Part shown: positions 49,081-61,823 of the stretch, piece by piece
Layout: each line of letters begins with the position of its first letter
How positions within the stretch are numbered: position 1 is the stretch's first letter
Assembly: GCF_000004075.3 (NCBI RefSeq)
Contig: NC_026655.2
Coordinates: 2,976,001 to 3,040,000, forward strand
DNA: 64,000 nt
DNA from: Cucumis sativus
Lineage: Eukaryota; Streptophyta; Magnoliopsida; Cucurbitales; Cucurbitaceae
Reading direction: 5' to 3'
Position numbers and translations under genes: made by a program
Notes under the pieces: generated by a model
Database searches by the model: none
What the model was told of the DNA's origin: nothing
What the model saw: the letters and a program-made list of their open reading frames with translations, nothing else

Positions 49081-49389
49081 TTAAAACTGGTCGATTGTAC
49101 TTCGTCCCTTGGGAATTTATAATTAGACTTGTTTACTTTATATTGCTTGTTGACGATGTATACTTACACCCAACATGTTTGAGCCTATCACTTGCTATGT
49201 GGGAAAGAAACATGGCTATGAAATGCAAAGACACCAGTAGAATTGCCTATCATTCTTAACATTGCCTAAATAGGTTTCATTTGTGGAAAGGGTGGCTTAT
49301 TAGGGTATGTCTTATTAAGGGTATTTAGACACTAGTAGAATTGAAATGCATTGAAATCCAAAAATTTTGGATCAAAGATTTTAACCCGA

Positions 49390-49508
49390 TTTCATTTTTG
49401 TTTCACTCTCCATTCGACACAAATTCTCAATAATTCCCAGTTTTCACCTTTTACAACTTTATTTTTATTTCACTTCCCATTCGGACACAAATTCTCAATA
49501 ATTCCCAG
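49390..49508. repeat. Short tandem duplication, about 68-bp unit
   Basis: The segment TTTCACTCTCCATTCGACAC through AATTCTCAATAATTCCCAG is repeated from about 49462 with few changes. It lies downstream of the Cys-rich gene. Confidence 0.75.
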
Positions 49509-49633
49509 AATATCTTAAAACATTTTACGTGGTTGATAATACAAAGAACGTATTTGAGATTAAAACAAAGAGAATATAATAAGAAATTATGAAATTAGAC
49601 TAAACGGGCATATGAGAGAGAAAATGGAAAAGG

Positions 49634-50781
49634 CTAAAAGGGTAAATGGTGGCGGTGAACCGGAGAGTGAGGGGACGAGGTGGACATGACGGCGAAACGA
49701 GAGCTGTAAATGGTGGAAACATCGACGCTGGTGGTGGTGGGTGCCCATGGGCTCTGACTTGGCGAGGTCATGCTTATGGAATTGGTTACGCCACCGCCGT
49801 ACCCTCTCCTGTGCAGGGCTCTCTCCCCTTTCCGTCGAGGCCCTTTCTCCGCCCACTTGAGCTCTGCCTGCTTCACCGCACTTGAGTACCGCCAGCTGAA
49901 GCAACCCACATCTCCTGCTTTCCCTATGTATCTGTCAAATATCCGAATTAACACACATTCCTTCAGAACTACTACTACTGCTACTCGAGGTCGAGCGTTG
50001 AGTTACCTGTGGCTGAATTTTCTTCCCAGACACTGGATACACTTTCTTCCCTCAGTCATCTCCCCCATCCCTATTCTTACGCATTGCCGACAGTAAACTC
50101 TTCCACAGACCTGCCAAATTAAATACAAATAGCAATAGCCAATATATAACGTGTTTTAAGTGGAAGCCTTCTCGTTTTTGCTCTGTAAATATTGTTGAAA
50201 TCAAGACTTATGCATACCAGGCAACGATGTCGGAAGATATAGATGTAGGTGGTGCAGTTGGTGCAGATATTGGAGTGAGGAATCCCAGGGCGGCGGCTAC
50301 CCGCGGTAGCTCTATGATGATCATACATGGAACCAATACCGCCGATACGGCTTGCCTCCTCGTAGGCCGCACTGTACTCCAAAGCTGGCCTCAACCCACC
50401 CACATGCTCATGCTGCGACTTCGGATGGCTTTGAATGTCGCCGGCAGTGGCATGCAGCGGGCCACCAGTTCCATCCACCTGCGCACTCGGATGAAGGCTG
50501 ATTTTAGCATCGGGGCGGGAGTGTTGGTTGGCCGCTTGCAGAGCTCTGTTGAAGTCTAGGCTGGGGAGTTTGTTTAATGGTGTAGTCTCCTTATCTCCTG
50601 GGATCGGGATCGGGATTGGGATTGGAATTGATGGGTTGGCTCTTCTCTTTTCGAAAGAGGAGTTGGGTTGAAGATTCACATCGGTGAGATGTCGAAACGT
50701 TAGATTAACCGAATCGTCTGGCACCCCCTCGTAAAGTGCTTCAAGCTCCAGTCTTGCCTTTCTAAACCCACCATCATCCAT
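49634..50781 (-). CDS. Cys-rich zinc-binding protein resembling the XLG N-terminal region, 3 exons
   Basis: Exons on the minus strand: 50781-50218, 50110-50007, 49931-49634. In phase, GT-AG, 966 nt, 321 residues. The N-terminal part (MDDGGFRKARLELEALYEGV, then DDSVNLTF) is a conserved plant signature followed by a low-complexity region with a PIPIPIPIP run. At about residues 170-218 there are eight cysteines in CxxC pairs (NICTNC, RCLVCGRVYCRQC, RKCIQCLG), a double zinc-knuckle or RING-like array. It strongly resembles the Cys-rich segment of extra-large G proteins (MPEGRKCVTCIG), but there is no G-alpha domain. A family segment QAELKWAEKGPRR follows, then a Ser/Thr-rich tail ending HHLPF. 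Biochemical function is unknown; zinc binding is inferred. Confidence 0.85.
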
Positions 50782-50799
50782 GGCATGTTAGATTCCAAT

Positions 50800-51600
50800 A
50801 CTTCAAAGGGCTGTTTTATAAATCATAACGATTGGCTCTTTGGATTAAAGACAAAAAAACTGGCCGGTATTTGCCTTTTTCTTCTACTCCAACGACATAA
50901 AATATATTTATAATCTCGATCTTATCGATAGATAATAATGAATAAAGAAACTAATGATACTTTATTTGGTTATAACTCACAATGAAAGCTAACGATGGAT
51001 AAGGTCAATAAACAATACTTGAGCTTCTTCAAAGTAGTAATAATAATAATAATAATAACAATAATAATAAATGAAATGAAATGAAATAAACAATGCTTGA
51101 GCCTAGGAATCTTCTCAGAACACTCGGCCAAGACAGAAAGAGATCCTCGGCCGGACTTCTAAAAAAATCTCAAAATCCACTCGTCTCTGTCGTTTACCTG
51201 ATGTTTGAAAATCAACCTGCATCTCTTTCAAAGTTGGTCAACTAATCTGGCCCTAGGAGGGTGAAGCCCATGCTTTCTTTCCAATTCCAATAAGAGAAAC
51301 TGCAATTTTAATGATACGTTACGTCATTCGCTCAGGAGCTTTAGCTTACAATAGATCATGGATCATGTCTCTCTTGCAAACAACTTTTGCAATTGAAAGT
51401 ATCCAAAAACAAGTCCTTTATATCACTGGTAGACTTCACAAGCTGTGTCATATATTGATGAACTCTTAGGAAAAACGAAGAGCGAGAAGTGAGGCTGAAT
51501 GAACTACGAACGTGTGTTTCAGTCTATATTATTTATATACCAGGTGAGTAAAAAAGAAACTGACAAATCAACAAAAACAAAAAAACAAAACAAAGCAAAA
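50800..51600. other. Spacer between the Cys-rich gene and VAL 3' end
   Basis: It should contain the promoter of the Cys-rich gene and the VAL 3' UTR. A TAA/AAT microsatellite lies at about 51038-51070. No other gene. Confidence 0.5.
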
Positions 51601-51604
51601 AATC

Positions 51605-54416
51605 TCAATGGTGCTCTTTGCATCCATCACTTGTGCTCTCGTGACCTGATCCATGATACACTTCCCCAGACAAGCGTCTCTCACTTTCCACGCTACTTGG
51701 TTGACTGGACTGCTGCTCACTCGTGACGCTGGAGACGCCAATTTGCTTTGAATAGCTATCTACAGGTTGGCTAGCAGCCTCAACAAGACTCATCGTGCTT
51801 AATCCTGCTCCCTCTAGTTCCATATCCTCACGGTCTGGGTGGCAGTTCAAGTCAATTTGACCACTGCTATTCGCAGCCTCCTCATCTTTTATCCTGCTCT
51901 GGCTTCCTTCGTTCTCTGAATAGTTTGTTTGCAGAGACGTACCCCTCAGTGTTCCACTCATTCCTGTTTCATCGAGTTGTGGATTTCTATCCTTGAGCAA
52001 AGGTTCCACTTCACGTTCTGATTGGCGTTTCTTCTTCCGTAGCATAAGTGTTTTAAAACGGCGTTTTACAGTCAAGCAGACATTGCATGTGCATGTAGAT
52101 TTATGCTTCCCCTTCCCACTTGGAGGCTGAATGCACACGATGCAAGTGCATCCTGGTCGGTGCCGGGGATGCCTGGTCGTCGTACCTGATTCCTGCAAGT
52201 CAGCTATACTATCACCCAGAACAGCAGCACTAGCCAGTGCATCCAAACCAGAAGGCTCGAGTTCCTGTATAGACTTCTGGCTCTTCACAATTTTCCGTTT
52301 CTTAAAATCTGGAATATAAAGTGCATACAAAGAATCAGGCTCAACATAATACATTTACCAACAGACATTTTATTTTCAAGACAGCCCAATGAAGTGCAAT
52401 GTCGAATTACAAAAGTAACGTCATGGTTGATATTGTTATGACAACAATTCTACTGATTTCCAATGAATTGGATGTCGAGGATTATCTGTGTTAAGACTAT
52501 CAGGCTCTCGATGTCTTGCATCTGAACTTTTATAATCAAGTCAGTCATCTGAGGCGTTCGCTCTTGACAAACTCCAGCTACAGGAAATACACAGGACAGA
52601 GATTTCATCTAGCTTTTGAGCAATGTCTACATTCATGTGCCGGTATGGCTAAATATAGTATAAAAATGCACTGCAGCATTTTATTATATTGAAATGTATG
52701 AATACAATCTTCTTCATATTCCTTGCCCAAATATAGATGAGATCATCTAAATGCAACCAGATGCCATATTTCACCACCCATCTAGGCATGTTAGCATTAC
52801 AAAATATGTTCCTGATCAATTATTTAGGAATGTCCCCTAATTATAACGCGCTAAAAGGTTGTATGGATGACTACAAGGCTTGGTTGGTACCTTTACTCGC
52901 TCTTAGGAGATTCTCCTGTTCCTTTGTGCTGATCTCTTCTGGTGCAGAACATGTACATCTTGAATACAAGGTTCAAAGAGTCATATTATCTCCTTCTAAG
53001 TCATGGTGATTACAAAGCCTATAAACCGTGGGAAAGAGAACAACCAGACAAATATCGCACCTGCTCAAATCCCAAACATTATCTGAACAACTCCACTTTG
53101 GAGGGAGAAGAACGTCCACAGGCAACCTCCGCCATTTTGAGCAATCATCACACTGAGCCCATTGTTTCTGTTCCCTGGATTATTTCAGTCTAGTCAGAAT
53201 AAGAACTCAACACTAAAAAAGAACCCCAAGTGAGCAACATAATTCAATTTTTAAATGACATTCACGAATGGCTAGAGTTCATTGAAGCTAGATTGAGATT
53301 CAACTTTGAGCTACAGACTTCATGAGAATAACAAATTTTCAATACTATGACAGTAACACTTGATGACCTGAATAAGCCTAATGAAAAGTTTATAAGCCGA
53401 ATTTTGAATGAGTATGAGGGTACTCAACACTTCAATCACTCAAATATAAAATCTTGAACATAAACATTACCCAGTTGGTCGGGCAGTGAAGATAGTCCTC
53501 TTGCCAAAAACTGGAGGTTCCTGAATGATTTTACATTTATAATAAAATCAGTGGCATAATGATCATAAATCATTTATAGACAAATAAACACGAAGAAGCC
53601 TCGGGTTTCAAAAGACAAATAAGCACAACGAAGCCTTAGTTTCAAAAAAGAACAGAACACCTACATCATACTCTTCAAATTCATGGTCATCAATAGTGAC
53701 AATGGTGGGGTTTGCACTTGGTGGTGGACGGAGTAGATCTTGAGCTTCTTCCCAAGTGAGTCTCAACTCCAGAGCATCTTCACTATGCATGAGCAACCTT
53801 TTACTTTTAGACCCAATGTTTCGAGCCCCTTTCTTTTCCATGGTTAATATTGGTTGTTGTCCTGAAACATGATTTGACATCCCCCCAAAATTTTCACTTT
53901 TGTGCAAACTAGTATCTCCTCCAGCTACAACAAAAAGAGTCCCAGAATGAATACCGGAGATTGCATTCCATGAAAAATACAAGGGGTTTGTTCCCCCAAT
54001 CTTCGTAAATTCATTATCGTAAGAGTTGGCGGTTTATGTGATGATATTTCTTTTGGTCAACTAAGTTGTTAGCTCTGGGTTCGATACTGTCTTTTAGTTG
54101 ATCCACTCAACAATGTATAGAGATAGTAAATGATTTTGTTTCCTGAATAAAAACGAAGGGCCATGAACCAACCTCTTGAAGGCAAATTCTGAAAGACCCT
54201 AGAGAATGAGGCGTCACCCGAATGAGAGCCATTAGAAAGTGTAGGAATCTTGGCATCCTGTTTACTTCACCTTTTCATCAATCCACTAACAAAAATAGTG
54301 CAATGACAAGGAGATGCAAATATTATCGATAATGAGTGAAAAACTTAACCTGTACATCAGTAGAATTAGTTGCTTTTCGAAATCCCATGACTAATTGGCC
54401 TCCAGGATCTATCCGA
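51605..54416 (-). CDS. VAL: VAL-type B3/CW transcriptional repressor, C-terminal seven exons (partial)
   Basis: Exons on the minus strand: 54416-54350, 54257-54173, 53924-53665, 53520-53471, 53174-53061, 52958-52891, 52308-51605, ending at a stop. All junctions are GT-AG and phases agree. The first visible exon begins in the middle of a codon with the end of the B3 domain ([15 protein letters not shown]). Next come [20 protein letters not shown] and [12 protein letters not shown], then PPVFGKR. A CW zinc finger follows ([15 protein letters not shown], then [20 protein letters not shown]). The last exon has the Cys-rich motif [19 protein letters not shown] and TCTCNVC, a basic stretch [10 protein letters not shown], and IDLNCHP, an EAR-type repression motif. 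VAL1/HSI2 and VAL2/HSL1 bind RY elements, read H3K4me2/3 through the CW finger, and silence the seed-maturation programme with Polycomb. The N-terminal exons and most of the B3 domain are not in the window; upstream DNA is retrotransposons. VAL1 versus VAL2 is not resolved. Confidence 0.92.
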
Positions 54417-54419
54417 CTG

Positions 54420-55080
54420 AAAGTGACTGCATTGCAAAAATGAAATTTGATAAGAATGAAATTGGCCCTCCTAAAAATTTTAGATATTTACAGCTCCAAG
54501 TCACATACAAATTTGAATCCAAAGTTACAAACCAATAAAAAATGCAAAACAAAAGTTTCTAAGCAAATGGTTTAACACTTTTATTACAAATAATAAGTTG
54601 TAAATAAGGGTGTAAATTTTTCCCGGGACAAAATCTAAGTTTCAAAGCGGATGGCATAAAGAAACTTCCTTTCCTCTCTTGAATTAGCAGAAACTTATAG
54701 TTTGGCTAATGTGCCCATGACTGACTGACACATGTCACTTGGGTACTCCGACACTTGTTCACTGACAATATCCCTTGTTAGTGAAATAAATATGTTAGAC
54801 ACTCGTTGGGTCCAACATTTGTTGGATCATTCATGAATCACTTGTTAGGTATACTAAATCAACAAATACATACAGAAAAAACTAATAAAATTTGAGAAAC
54901 ATTGAGAACAAAATAAATCAAACTAATTTTTTAAACACATGCATAAACACATCAACTTTAAATTTTCTTGTATAAAAAAGACATTTTGATAAATGTATCT
55001 TTACCATGTCAGTGTCTTAAATTTAAAAAAACTGTGTTATCGTGACCGTGTCTCATATCCGTGCTTCTTCGATTCTCAAC
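54420..55080. other. Intron-side DNA between VAL exon and retrotransposon block
   Basis: It begins as the intron preceding the B3 exon. From about 54730 to 55070, 'gacacttgt' and 'cgtgtctcatatccgtg' type words resemble a common plant inverted-repeat element, without identifiable ends. I see no B3 exon here. Confidence 0.4.
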
Positions 55081-55505
55081 CTTGAACCTAATCATTTGAC
55101 CCTGATTTCTCATAATATGGTTTAACCTACGAACCAAGTTCCCTGGATAACTTACTATAGGAGGAATTTCGGAAAGAAAGTTGGGTCCCTACTGCTGGCT
55201 CTGATCCAAGATTCTAAACCAACACGAGATCAAGGTATGACTAATTATATTGATTCATATGTTGATAGTAAAATGGTTGAGAATGACCGGTACGATATAG
55301 TTGTTCCTGAAGATATGGGCAGAAAAGAAAATGTTGATGAGATTGAGCTCATGGAAGAAACTGCATGTGATGAGGATGAGGCTAAACAGGATCATTTAGG
55401 TAATCTTGATGAGTATATCCATCTCTCGATATACCTATTGCTATGTGAAAAAGTACTAGGTCTTGCACGTAGCATTCCATCTGTGAATATATCTTTTACG
55501 AGAAC

Positions 55506-55758
55506 TACTGAAAGGAGAGACAAAGAGCATACATCAATTTACGTGAAAACCCAAGTACCGGGAAAAAAACCACGATTGTTTGTTGTTATTATTTTCTAAT
55601 GAATAAATCAATAGGTACAAGAGAGAATAAATAGAGAATACAATTAAATAAAAAAGGAAAAGATTTAGAAAATAAGAAAGACATTTCCGTAATCTTTCCA
55701 TAATTATTCTAGGATTCTAATAAGGAAAATATCTAGAACAAAGGAAAGAATTCCAACA
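55506..55758 (-). repeat. 3' LTR of copia element B
   Basis: 253 bp. On the minus strand it begins TGTTGGAATTC and ends CTTTCAGTA. It is adjacent to the polypurine tract at 55759-55767 and to target duplication AGAAC on the left. Confidence 0.9.
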
Positions 55759-56855
55759 CTCCCCCTCAAGTTGGGATGTAAATATCAATGAGGCCCAACT
55801 TGCTAACACAAAAATCGAAGTTTGGTATGAGAAGCCCCTTGGTAAGAACATCAGCAACCTGTTGACTCGAAGGGATGTACGAAATGCATATGCTCCCAGT
55901 GTCAAGTCTTTCTTTGATGAAATGCAAATCAATCCCAACATATTTAGTTCTATCATGTTGAACAGGGTTATTAGCAATACTAATAGCGGCTTTATTATCA
56001 CAGAAAAGCTTTAATGGTGTCTCATATTCCTGATGAAGATCTGACAAGACTTTCTGAAGCCAAATTTCCTCACACATTCCCAAACTCATAGCTCTGTATT
56101 CGGCCTCAGCGCTGCTCCTGGCCACAACATTTTGCTTCTTACTCCTCCGAGTTACAAGATTGCTCCAAACAAAGGTACAATAACCGAAAGTAGACTTTCT
56201 GTCAACAACAGATCCTGCCCAATCCGAGTCGGTATATGTTTCGATGGTTTTTTTGTCTGTTTCTCTAAACATCAGCCCTTTACCAAGTGTTTTCAAGTAT
56301 CTCAAAATTCTGTAGACAACTTCCATGTGTTTCTCACAAGGAGCTTGCATAAACTGGCTGACAACACTCACAACAAAGGAAATATCAAGAACGGGTATGG
56401 GATAAGTAAATCAATTTACCCACAAGGCGCTGATATTGTTCTTTATCAACTGGAACTTGATCATCAAAGTTTCTAAGTTTACAATTGAATTCAATAGGAG
56501 TATCAACAAGACAACATCCCAACATACTTGTCTCGGTTAGCAAATCATGGGTGTATTTTCTCTAAGACACGGAGATACTTTCTTTAGATCTGGCCACCTC
56601 CATTCCAAGGAAATATTTCAGATTTCCCAAATCATTAATCTCAAATTCATCACCCATTCTCTGCTTTAGTTGACTAATTTCTGCCTGATCATCTCCAATC
56701 AAAACAATATCATCCACAAACTATTAGAACAACAATCTTCCCTGTCTTGGAAACCTTTGTAAATAAAGTATGATCAGAGTGCCCCTGACTGTATCCTTGA
56801 AACTTGACAAAGGTAGTGAACCTGTCAAATATGCTCTGGGAGACTGTTTCAAACC

Positions 56856-57125
56856 TATTAAACCACCAATTCATCCAAAAGCTTAAGCTGGTGGTTGAAG
56901 GCAAATTTAATTATATATCACCAACACTCCCCCTCACTTGTGGGCTTGAAATATCTGAAAGGCCCAACAAGTGGAAATTGATTTTAATTGGGGAGGAAAC
57001 GACAATGCAGGGGCTTGAACACAGGACCTCCCTGAACCACCTGCTCTGATACCATATTAAACCACCAATTCATCCAAAAGCTTAAGCTGGTGGTTGAAGG
57101 CAAATTTAATTATATATCACCAACA
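56856..57125 (-). mobile_element. TRIM/SMART miniature LTR element, 270 bp
   Basis: Two identical 71-bp LTRs (56856-56926 and 57055-57125) enclose 128 bp. Target duplication AAACC at 56851-56855 and 57126-57130 is perfect. On the minus strand each LTR begins TGTTGGTGATATA and ends GGTGGTTTAATA. The primer site TGGTATCAGAGCAG (57054-57041) touches the first LTR; the polypurine tract GAGGGGGAG (56935-56927) touches the second. No coding sequence. It interrupts the reverse transcriptase of copia element B. Identical LTRs point to a recent insertion, but 71 bp gives little resolution. Confidence 0.93.
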
Positions 57126-60100
57126 AAACCATATAGGGATTTCTGGAGTTTACACACATGCGGACCAAACTGGGCTTCAAATCCAAGCGGGGTGCTCATA
57201 TAGACTTCCTCCACAAGGTCTCCATTCAAAAAAGCATTCTTAACATCCCGCTGGTATAGAGGTCAGTCTTTGTTCACAACAACAGATAGGAGGACTCTAA
57301 TAGTATTCAACTTAACAACTAGAGAAAAAGTTTCTGAATAGTCAATACCATAGGTTTGAGTAATTCCCTTTGCAACTAATCTTGCCTTGTGTTTGTCAAG
57401 AGTACCATATGCTTTGTATTTGAGAGAGAACACCCGTTTGCATCCCACAGTTTTATATCCCTTGGGTAGAGTACAAATTTCCCAAGTACTATTCTTTTCA
57501 AGAGCTTTCATCTCTTCCATGACAACATTCTTCCATTCAGGATACTCTAAAGCAGTGTAGATATTTTTCGGTATTATGGTAGAATCTAGGCTTGCTGTGA
57601 AAGCTCTGAACTGTGGAGAGAGATTATCATAGGAAACATAGTTGCAAATGGGGTGTTTAGTACAAGACCTGATACCTTTTCTTAGAGCAATGGGAATGTC
57701 AAGAGAGGGATCATACTCATCAAGTTTTCCTGTATGACCTTGTTCAGCTTCATTATTACCAGTTTCTGTCCTGACCTTAATCTCATCACCACTATTCTTT
57801 TCTTCCACATTTTCGAGAACAATAATATCAGACATGTCATTCTCACTTATTGTATTATTAGTACAAGGTTCAATAGGATTTTCCATACCTTGATCTCGAG
57901 GAGGTTCAGAGTCTTGTACTGGAGTCGGCGGCTGACTAGTAGCAGACCTGATTTCCTTTCTAAGATTCCTCCTGTAATACGTTTTCCAGGTAACTTGGTT
58001 TGTGGGTAGGACTATGGGATGAGGATCGATGTCAGACACGATACTCAGAGCAGGTTCGATAAATTTAAAGGTGTTGTTAGACTCTTCACTCACACTCTCC
58101 CCTTGAAGATGGCTAACGGAAAAGTAAGGTTGGTCTTCACATAAAGTAACATCCATAGTGACAAAGTATTTCCTGGACGGCGGGTGAAAACATTTATAAC
58201 CACGCTGGTGAAGGGGATACCAAACAAACACATATACCTGAGCACGAGGGATAAATTTGGTCTGATTAGGGCCAAAATTATGGACATAAGCGGTACACCC
58301 AAATACACCAAAAGGAACCTCAGAAACAAGACGAGTAGAGAGGTAGGACTCCTTAAGACAATCTAAGGGAATCTGAAGGTGGAGAATACGAAGACATTCT
58401 ATTGATTAAATGAGCTGTTGTAAGAATAACATCTCTCCACGAGTATGAAGAAAGGGAAGTTGATAGCAAAGGAAACGGGCTACTTCCAGAAGGTGACGGT
58501 TTTTTCGCTCGGCCACTCCATTTTGTTGAGGAGTATAGGTGTATGAGTTTTGGTGAACAATCCCCTTAGAGGCTAAAAATTTACTAAGGTTATGATTTTG
58601 GAATTCCTGGCCAATATCACTCCGAAGAATAGCAATTTTTTGATGAAATTGTGTGTTTCAATGGTGTGATAGAAATTTTGAAAAATAGAAGAGACCTCCG
58701 GTTTATCGATGATAAGGTAGACTCAGGTAAGACGGGTATGATCATCTGTGAAAGTTACAAACCACCGTTTCCCAGATGAGGTGGTGGCCTTGGAGGGGCC
58801 CCAAACGTCACTATAGATAAGGGTAAACGGTTGTGTGGGTTTATATGGTTGTGAAGGAAAAGAAACCCGATGTTGTTTTGCCTGAATGCACACATCACAA
58901 GATAACGAGGAGACATCAATTTTAGGAAAAAGATGGGGAAACAAATACTTCATATAAGTAAAGTTCGAATGACCCAACCAAAAATGTCACAACATAAAGT
59001 CATGTTCAGACGTGCTAAAATAGGAAGATAGTAAACTAGTCCTAGAGATACTACTACCAGAGGTTTCATCATCAAGGATGTAAAGTCCCCTGCTATGCCG
59101 TGCAGTGCCAATCGTGCTTCCCGAACTCAAGTTCTGAAAACAAATAGATTCAGGTAAGAAAGTGGCTTTACAGTGCAGTTCACGGGTGATCTTACTGATA
59201 GATAACAAATTGTAAGAAAGCTTAGGCACATGCAAAACATTCTGGAGAGAAACCATCAAGGAGAAGTATTTGTCCTTTTCTAGCGATTGGGGCTAAAGAG
59301 CCATCTGCTATCCTGATTTTCTCATTACCGACACAGGGTGTATAGGAGACAAAGTGCTCCGAAGAACCTGTCAGGTGATCTGTGGTCCCCCGAGTCCAAA
59401 ATCCAGGGATTATTCCCATCAACACTAGTAAGATCAAGGGACTGATGCATATCTGACTGAGAGCATGAGAAACAGTTGTTGCCATTTAACTTTTCTGCTG
59501 AAAGATGATGCACTCAAGACTGAGCCATTGTATTAGTCACATAAGGAGAGGGTAAATGAGGGAATGAGTTTACCGGATTCTTAGAATACGTACAAAAATA
59601 TTGGATGTCGTCCCTAAGGTAGCCTCAAGTGTTGCTATATGATGTTGAAGCTCTTCCAGTTGCTATTGAGTACTCCCGACGAAGCTTGCACGTTACGGTT
59701 AGAATGTGCCGAAGATTTACCAACCTCAAATGTTGAGTGAATTTGAGAATTCTTAACATCGGGATGATAGCTAGGCTCAGTGGGTGGTTGGACATACAAA
59801 TTTGACGGCAGAAGTGGTGGTGGCCGATCAGAATAAGGAGGCAGAACATAAATCGAGACGTGGGGAGCAATATAGGCCGCGGATGAAGAAAAGGGTTGGA
59901 CAGATGGGATGGCCGACACCGTCTGAGGAGGAAAAATCGACGCGTGCAACTCCGACGGTGGCGCGTGCGGCTGGTTCGGCGGTGCGGACGACTGCATAAC
60001 TGACGAAAATTTATTTTTGAACATTTTCTGTAGCCAGGAACCATTTGTCTGTGGCAGCACTTATCCTAGCATTGACAGCAGAGGCGACAACGACACTAAA

Positions 60101-60150
60101 ACTGGTGGCTGTCTTTTTGTTTTCCAGGGTTTCTAAGGTGTGTTCATTGT

Positions 60151-60165
60151 CCCGCTCTGATACCA
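60151..60165 (-). other. Primer-binding site of copia element B
   Basis: The minus strand reads TGGTATCAGAGCGGG, complementary to the initiator tRNA-Met 3' end, directly next to the 5' LTR. Confidence 0.9.
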
Positions 60166-60418
60166 TATTGAAAGGAGAGATAAAAAGCACACACCAATTT
60201 ACGTGAAAACCCAAGTACCGAGAGAAAAACCACGATTGCTTGTTGTTATTATTTTCTAATGAATAAAACAATAGATACAAAAGAGAATAAATAGAGTATA
60301 CAATGGAATAAAAAAAAAAAAGATTTAGGAAATAAGGAAAACATTCCCATAATCTTTCCATAATTATTCTAGGATTCTAACAAGGAAAATATCTAGAAGA
60401 AAGGAAAGAATTCCAACA
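60166..60418 (-). repeat. 5' LTR of copia element B
   Basis: 253 bp. On the minus strand it begins TGTTGGAATTC and ends CTTTCAATA immediately before the primer-binding site. Confidence 0.9.
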
Positions 60419-60574
60419 AGAACCTATCACCCTAATTCAAAGTTTTTACCGCCCGTCTTGACTCAATAACAATACCTAAGAATATCCACATTGCCTTGGA
60501 GTGTCTTGAGTGGAAAATTGCAATCATGGAAGAGATAAGAGCCCTTGAAAAGAACAAAGACTTTGGAGCTCTTT

Positions 60575-60881
60575 TGATGTAATTCAAAGTTAGATTTGGA
60601 CCCTTTTTTTATCCCAGAATTCAATCTGCCATTCTCAATAGGAGAATGGTTATTTATAGATATGAGTGATAGTTATAGTTAGTTGTTTTGGTGTAATTAA
60701 TCAGTTATTGTAACTGATTAGTTTGAAGAAAACAGAAAAACAACTAATACCAGAAAAACAACTAATACCTAATTGTAACAACAAATACCAGAAAAACAAC
60801 TAATACCTAATTGTAACAACAAATACCAGAAAAACAACTAATACCTAATTGTGCTGTTATCATGACTGTGTAATTGCATCA
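60575..60881 (+). mobile_element. Solo LTR, 307 bp, nested in copia element A
   Basis: Ends TGATGTAATTC and GTAATTGCATCA are inverted (TGATG/CATCA). Target duplication TCTTT at 60570-60574 and 60882-60886 is perfect. Removing it restores continuous copia reverse-transcriptase sequence on either side. Its 3' half contains a 38-bp tandem repeat. Confidence 0.88.
60733..60856 (+). repeat. 38-bp tandem repeat inside the solo LTR
   Basis: Units beginning CAGAAAAACAACTAATACC start at 60751, 60789 and 60827, with an incomplete copy at 60733. The complete copies are identical by eye. Confidence 0.85.
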
Positions 60882-61823
60882 TCTTTGCTCTCCCCAAGGG
60901 GCATCAAACTGTGGGATGTAAACATGTTTACATTCAAGTACAAAGCAGATGAAACTCTAGACAAACACAAAGGCCAAACTAGTTGCAAAAGGGTTTACTC
61001 GAACTTATGGGGTTGACTACTTTGAGAGCTTCTCTTCTTGTTGCAAAGTTAAACAACGTTAGGATCCTTTTGTCTGTTGTTGTGAATAAAGATTAGCCCC
61101 TATATTGACTAGATGTTATGTATGCATTCTTGAATGGAGATTTAGAAGAGGAAGTCTATATGAGCCCTTAGGCTTTAAAGTCTAGTTTGACCATCGAGTT
61201 TGCAAGTTCCAAAAATCTTTGTGTGGGTTGAAACAGCCCTCGAGAGCATGGTTTGACAGGTTTACACCTTCGTCAAGTCCCAAGGGTATAATCAGGGGCA
61301 CTCTAATCACACTATTTACAAAAGTCTTCAAGGATGGGAAGATTGTTGTGTTGATTGTCTACATTGAAGATATTGTGTTATCAGGAGATGACACAGTTGA
61401 AATCGTCCAACTAAAAAAGAAGATGGGGGATGAATTTGAGATTAAAGACTTGGGAATCTAAAGTATTTCTTTGGGATGGAAGTAGCCCGATCGAAAGAAG
61501 GTATTTCTGTATCTCAAAGGAAGTACACTCTTGATTTGTTGACTGAAACAAGTATAATGGGAAGCCGAACTACTGATATGCCCATCGAGTTCAATGCTAA
61601 ACTGGGAAATTCAATTGATAAAGTTCCAATTGATAAAGAAAAATATCAGTGTCTGGTGGGGACATTGATCAACTTATCTCACACTAGACCAGATATCTCT
61701 TATATGTACGTACCGTTGGACAGTTCATGTAGGCTCCTTACGAGGAAAACATGGATGCAATTAATAAACTTTCGAGGTATTTGAAAACAACTCCTAGTAA
61801 AGGGTTAAAGTTTAGGAAGACTG

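Larger units (their letters stand above)
55506..60418 (-). mobile_element. Complete copia element B, minus strand, 4,913 bp, nested in element A
   Basis: Two 253-bp LTRs (55506-55758, 60166-60418) bound it, with the perfect duplication AGAAC at 55501-55505 and 60419-60423. On the minus strand the order is LTR, TGGTATCAGAGCGGG primer site (60165-60151), Pro-rich gag-like region (60060-59625), protease (DSGTTDHLTG near 59400), integrase (CDVCIQAKQHR near 58890, then DVWGPSKATTSSG), reverse transcriptase ([19 protein letters not shown] near 57480) and RNase H (YTDSDWAGSVVDRKSTFGYC, then SSAEAEYRA, 56240-56080). A polypurine tract GAGGGGGAG touches the 3' LTR. It is inactive: frameshift in protease, a small deletion breaking the catalytic YVDD box near 56720, stops, and a TRIM insertion in reverse transcriptase. 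The LTRs differ at about 23 of 253 positions by eye. Confidence 0.92.

Noticed and set aside
49646..50559. Plus-strand open frames at 49646-50096 and 50227-50559
   Set aside because: Antisense to the Cys-rich protein exons, whose spliced frame and cysteine array are convincing.
52737..53193. Plus-strand open frames across VAL exons
   Set aside because: Antisense shadows of the CW-finger exons, which have correct splice sites and family motifs.
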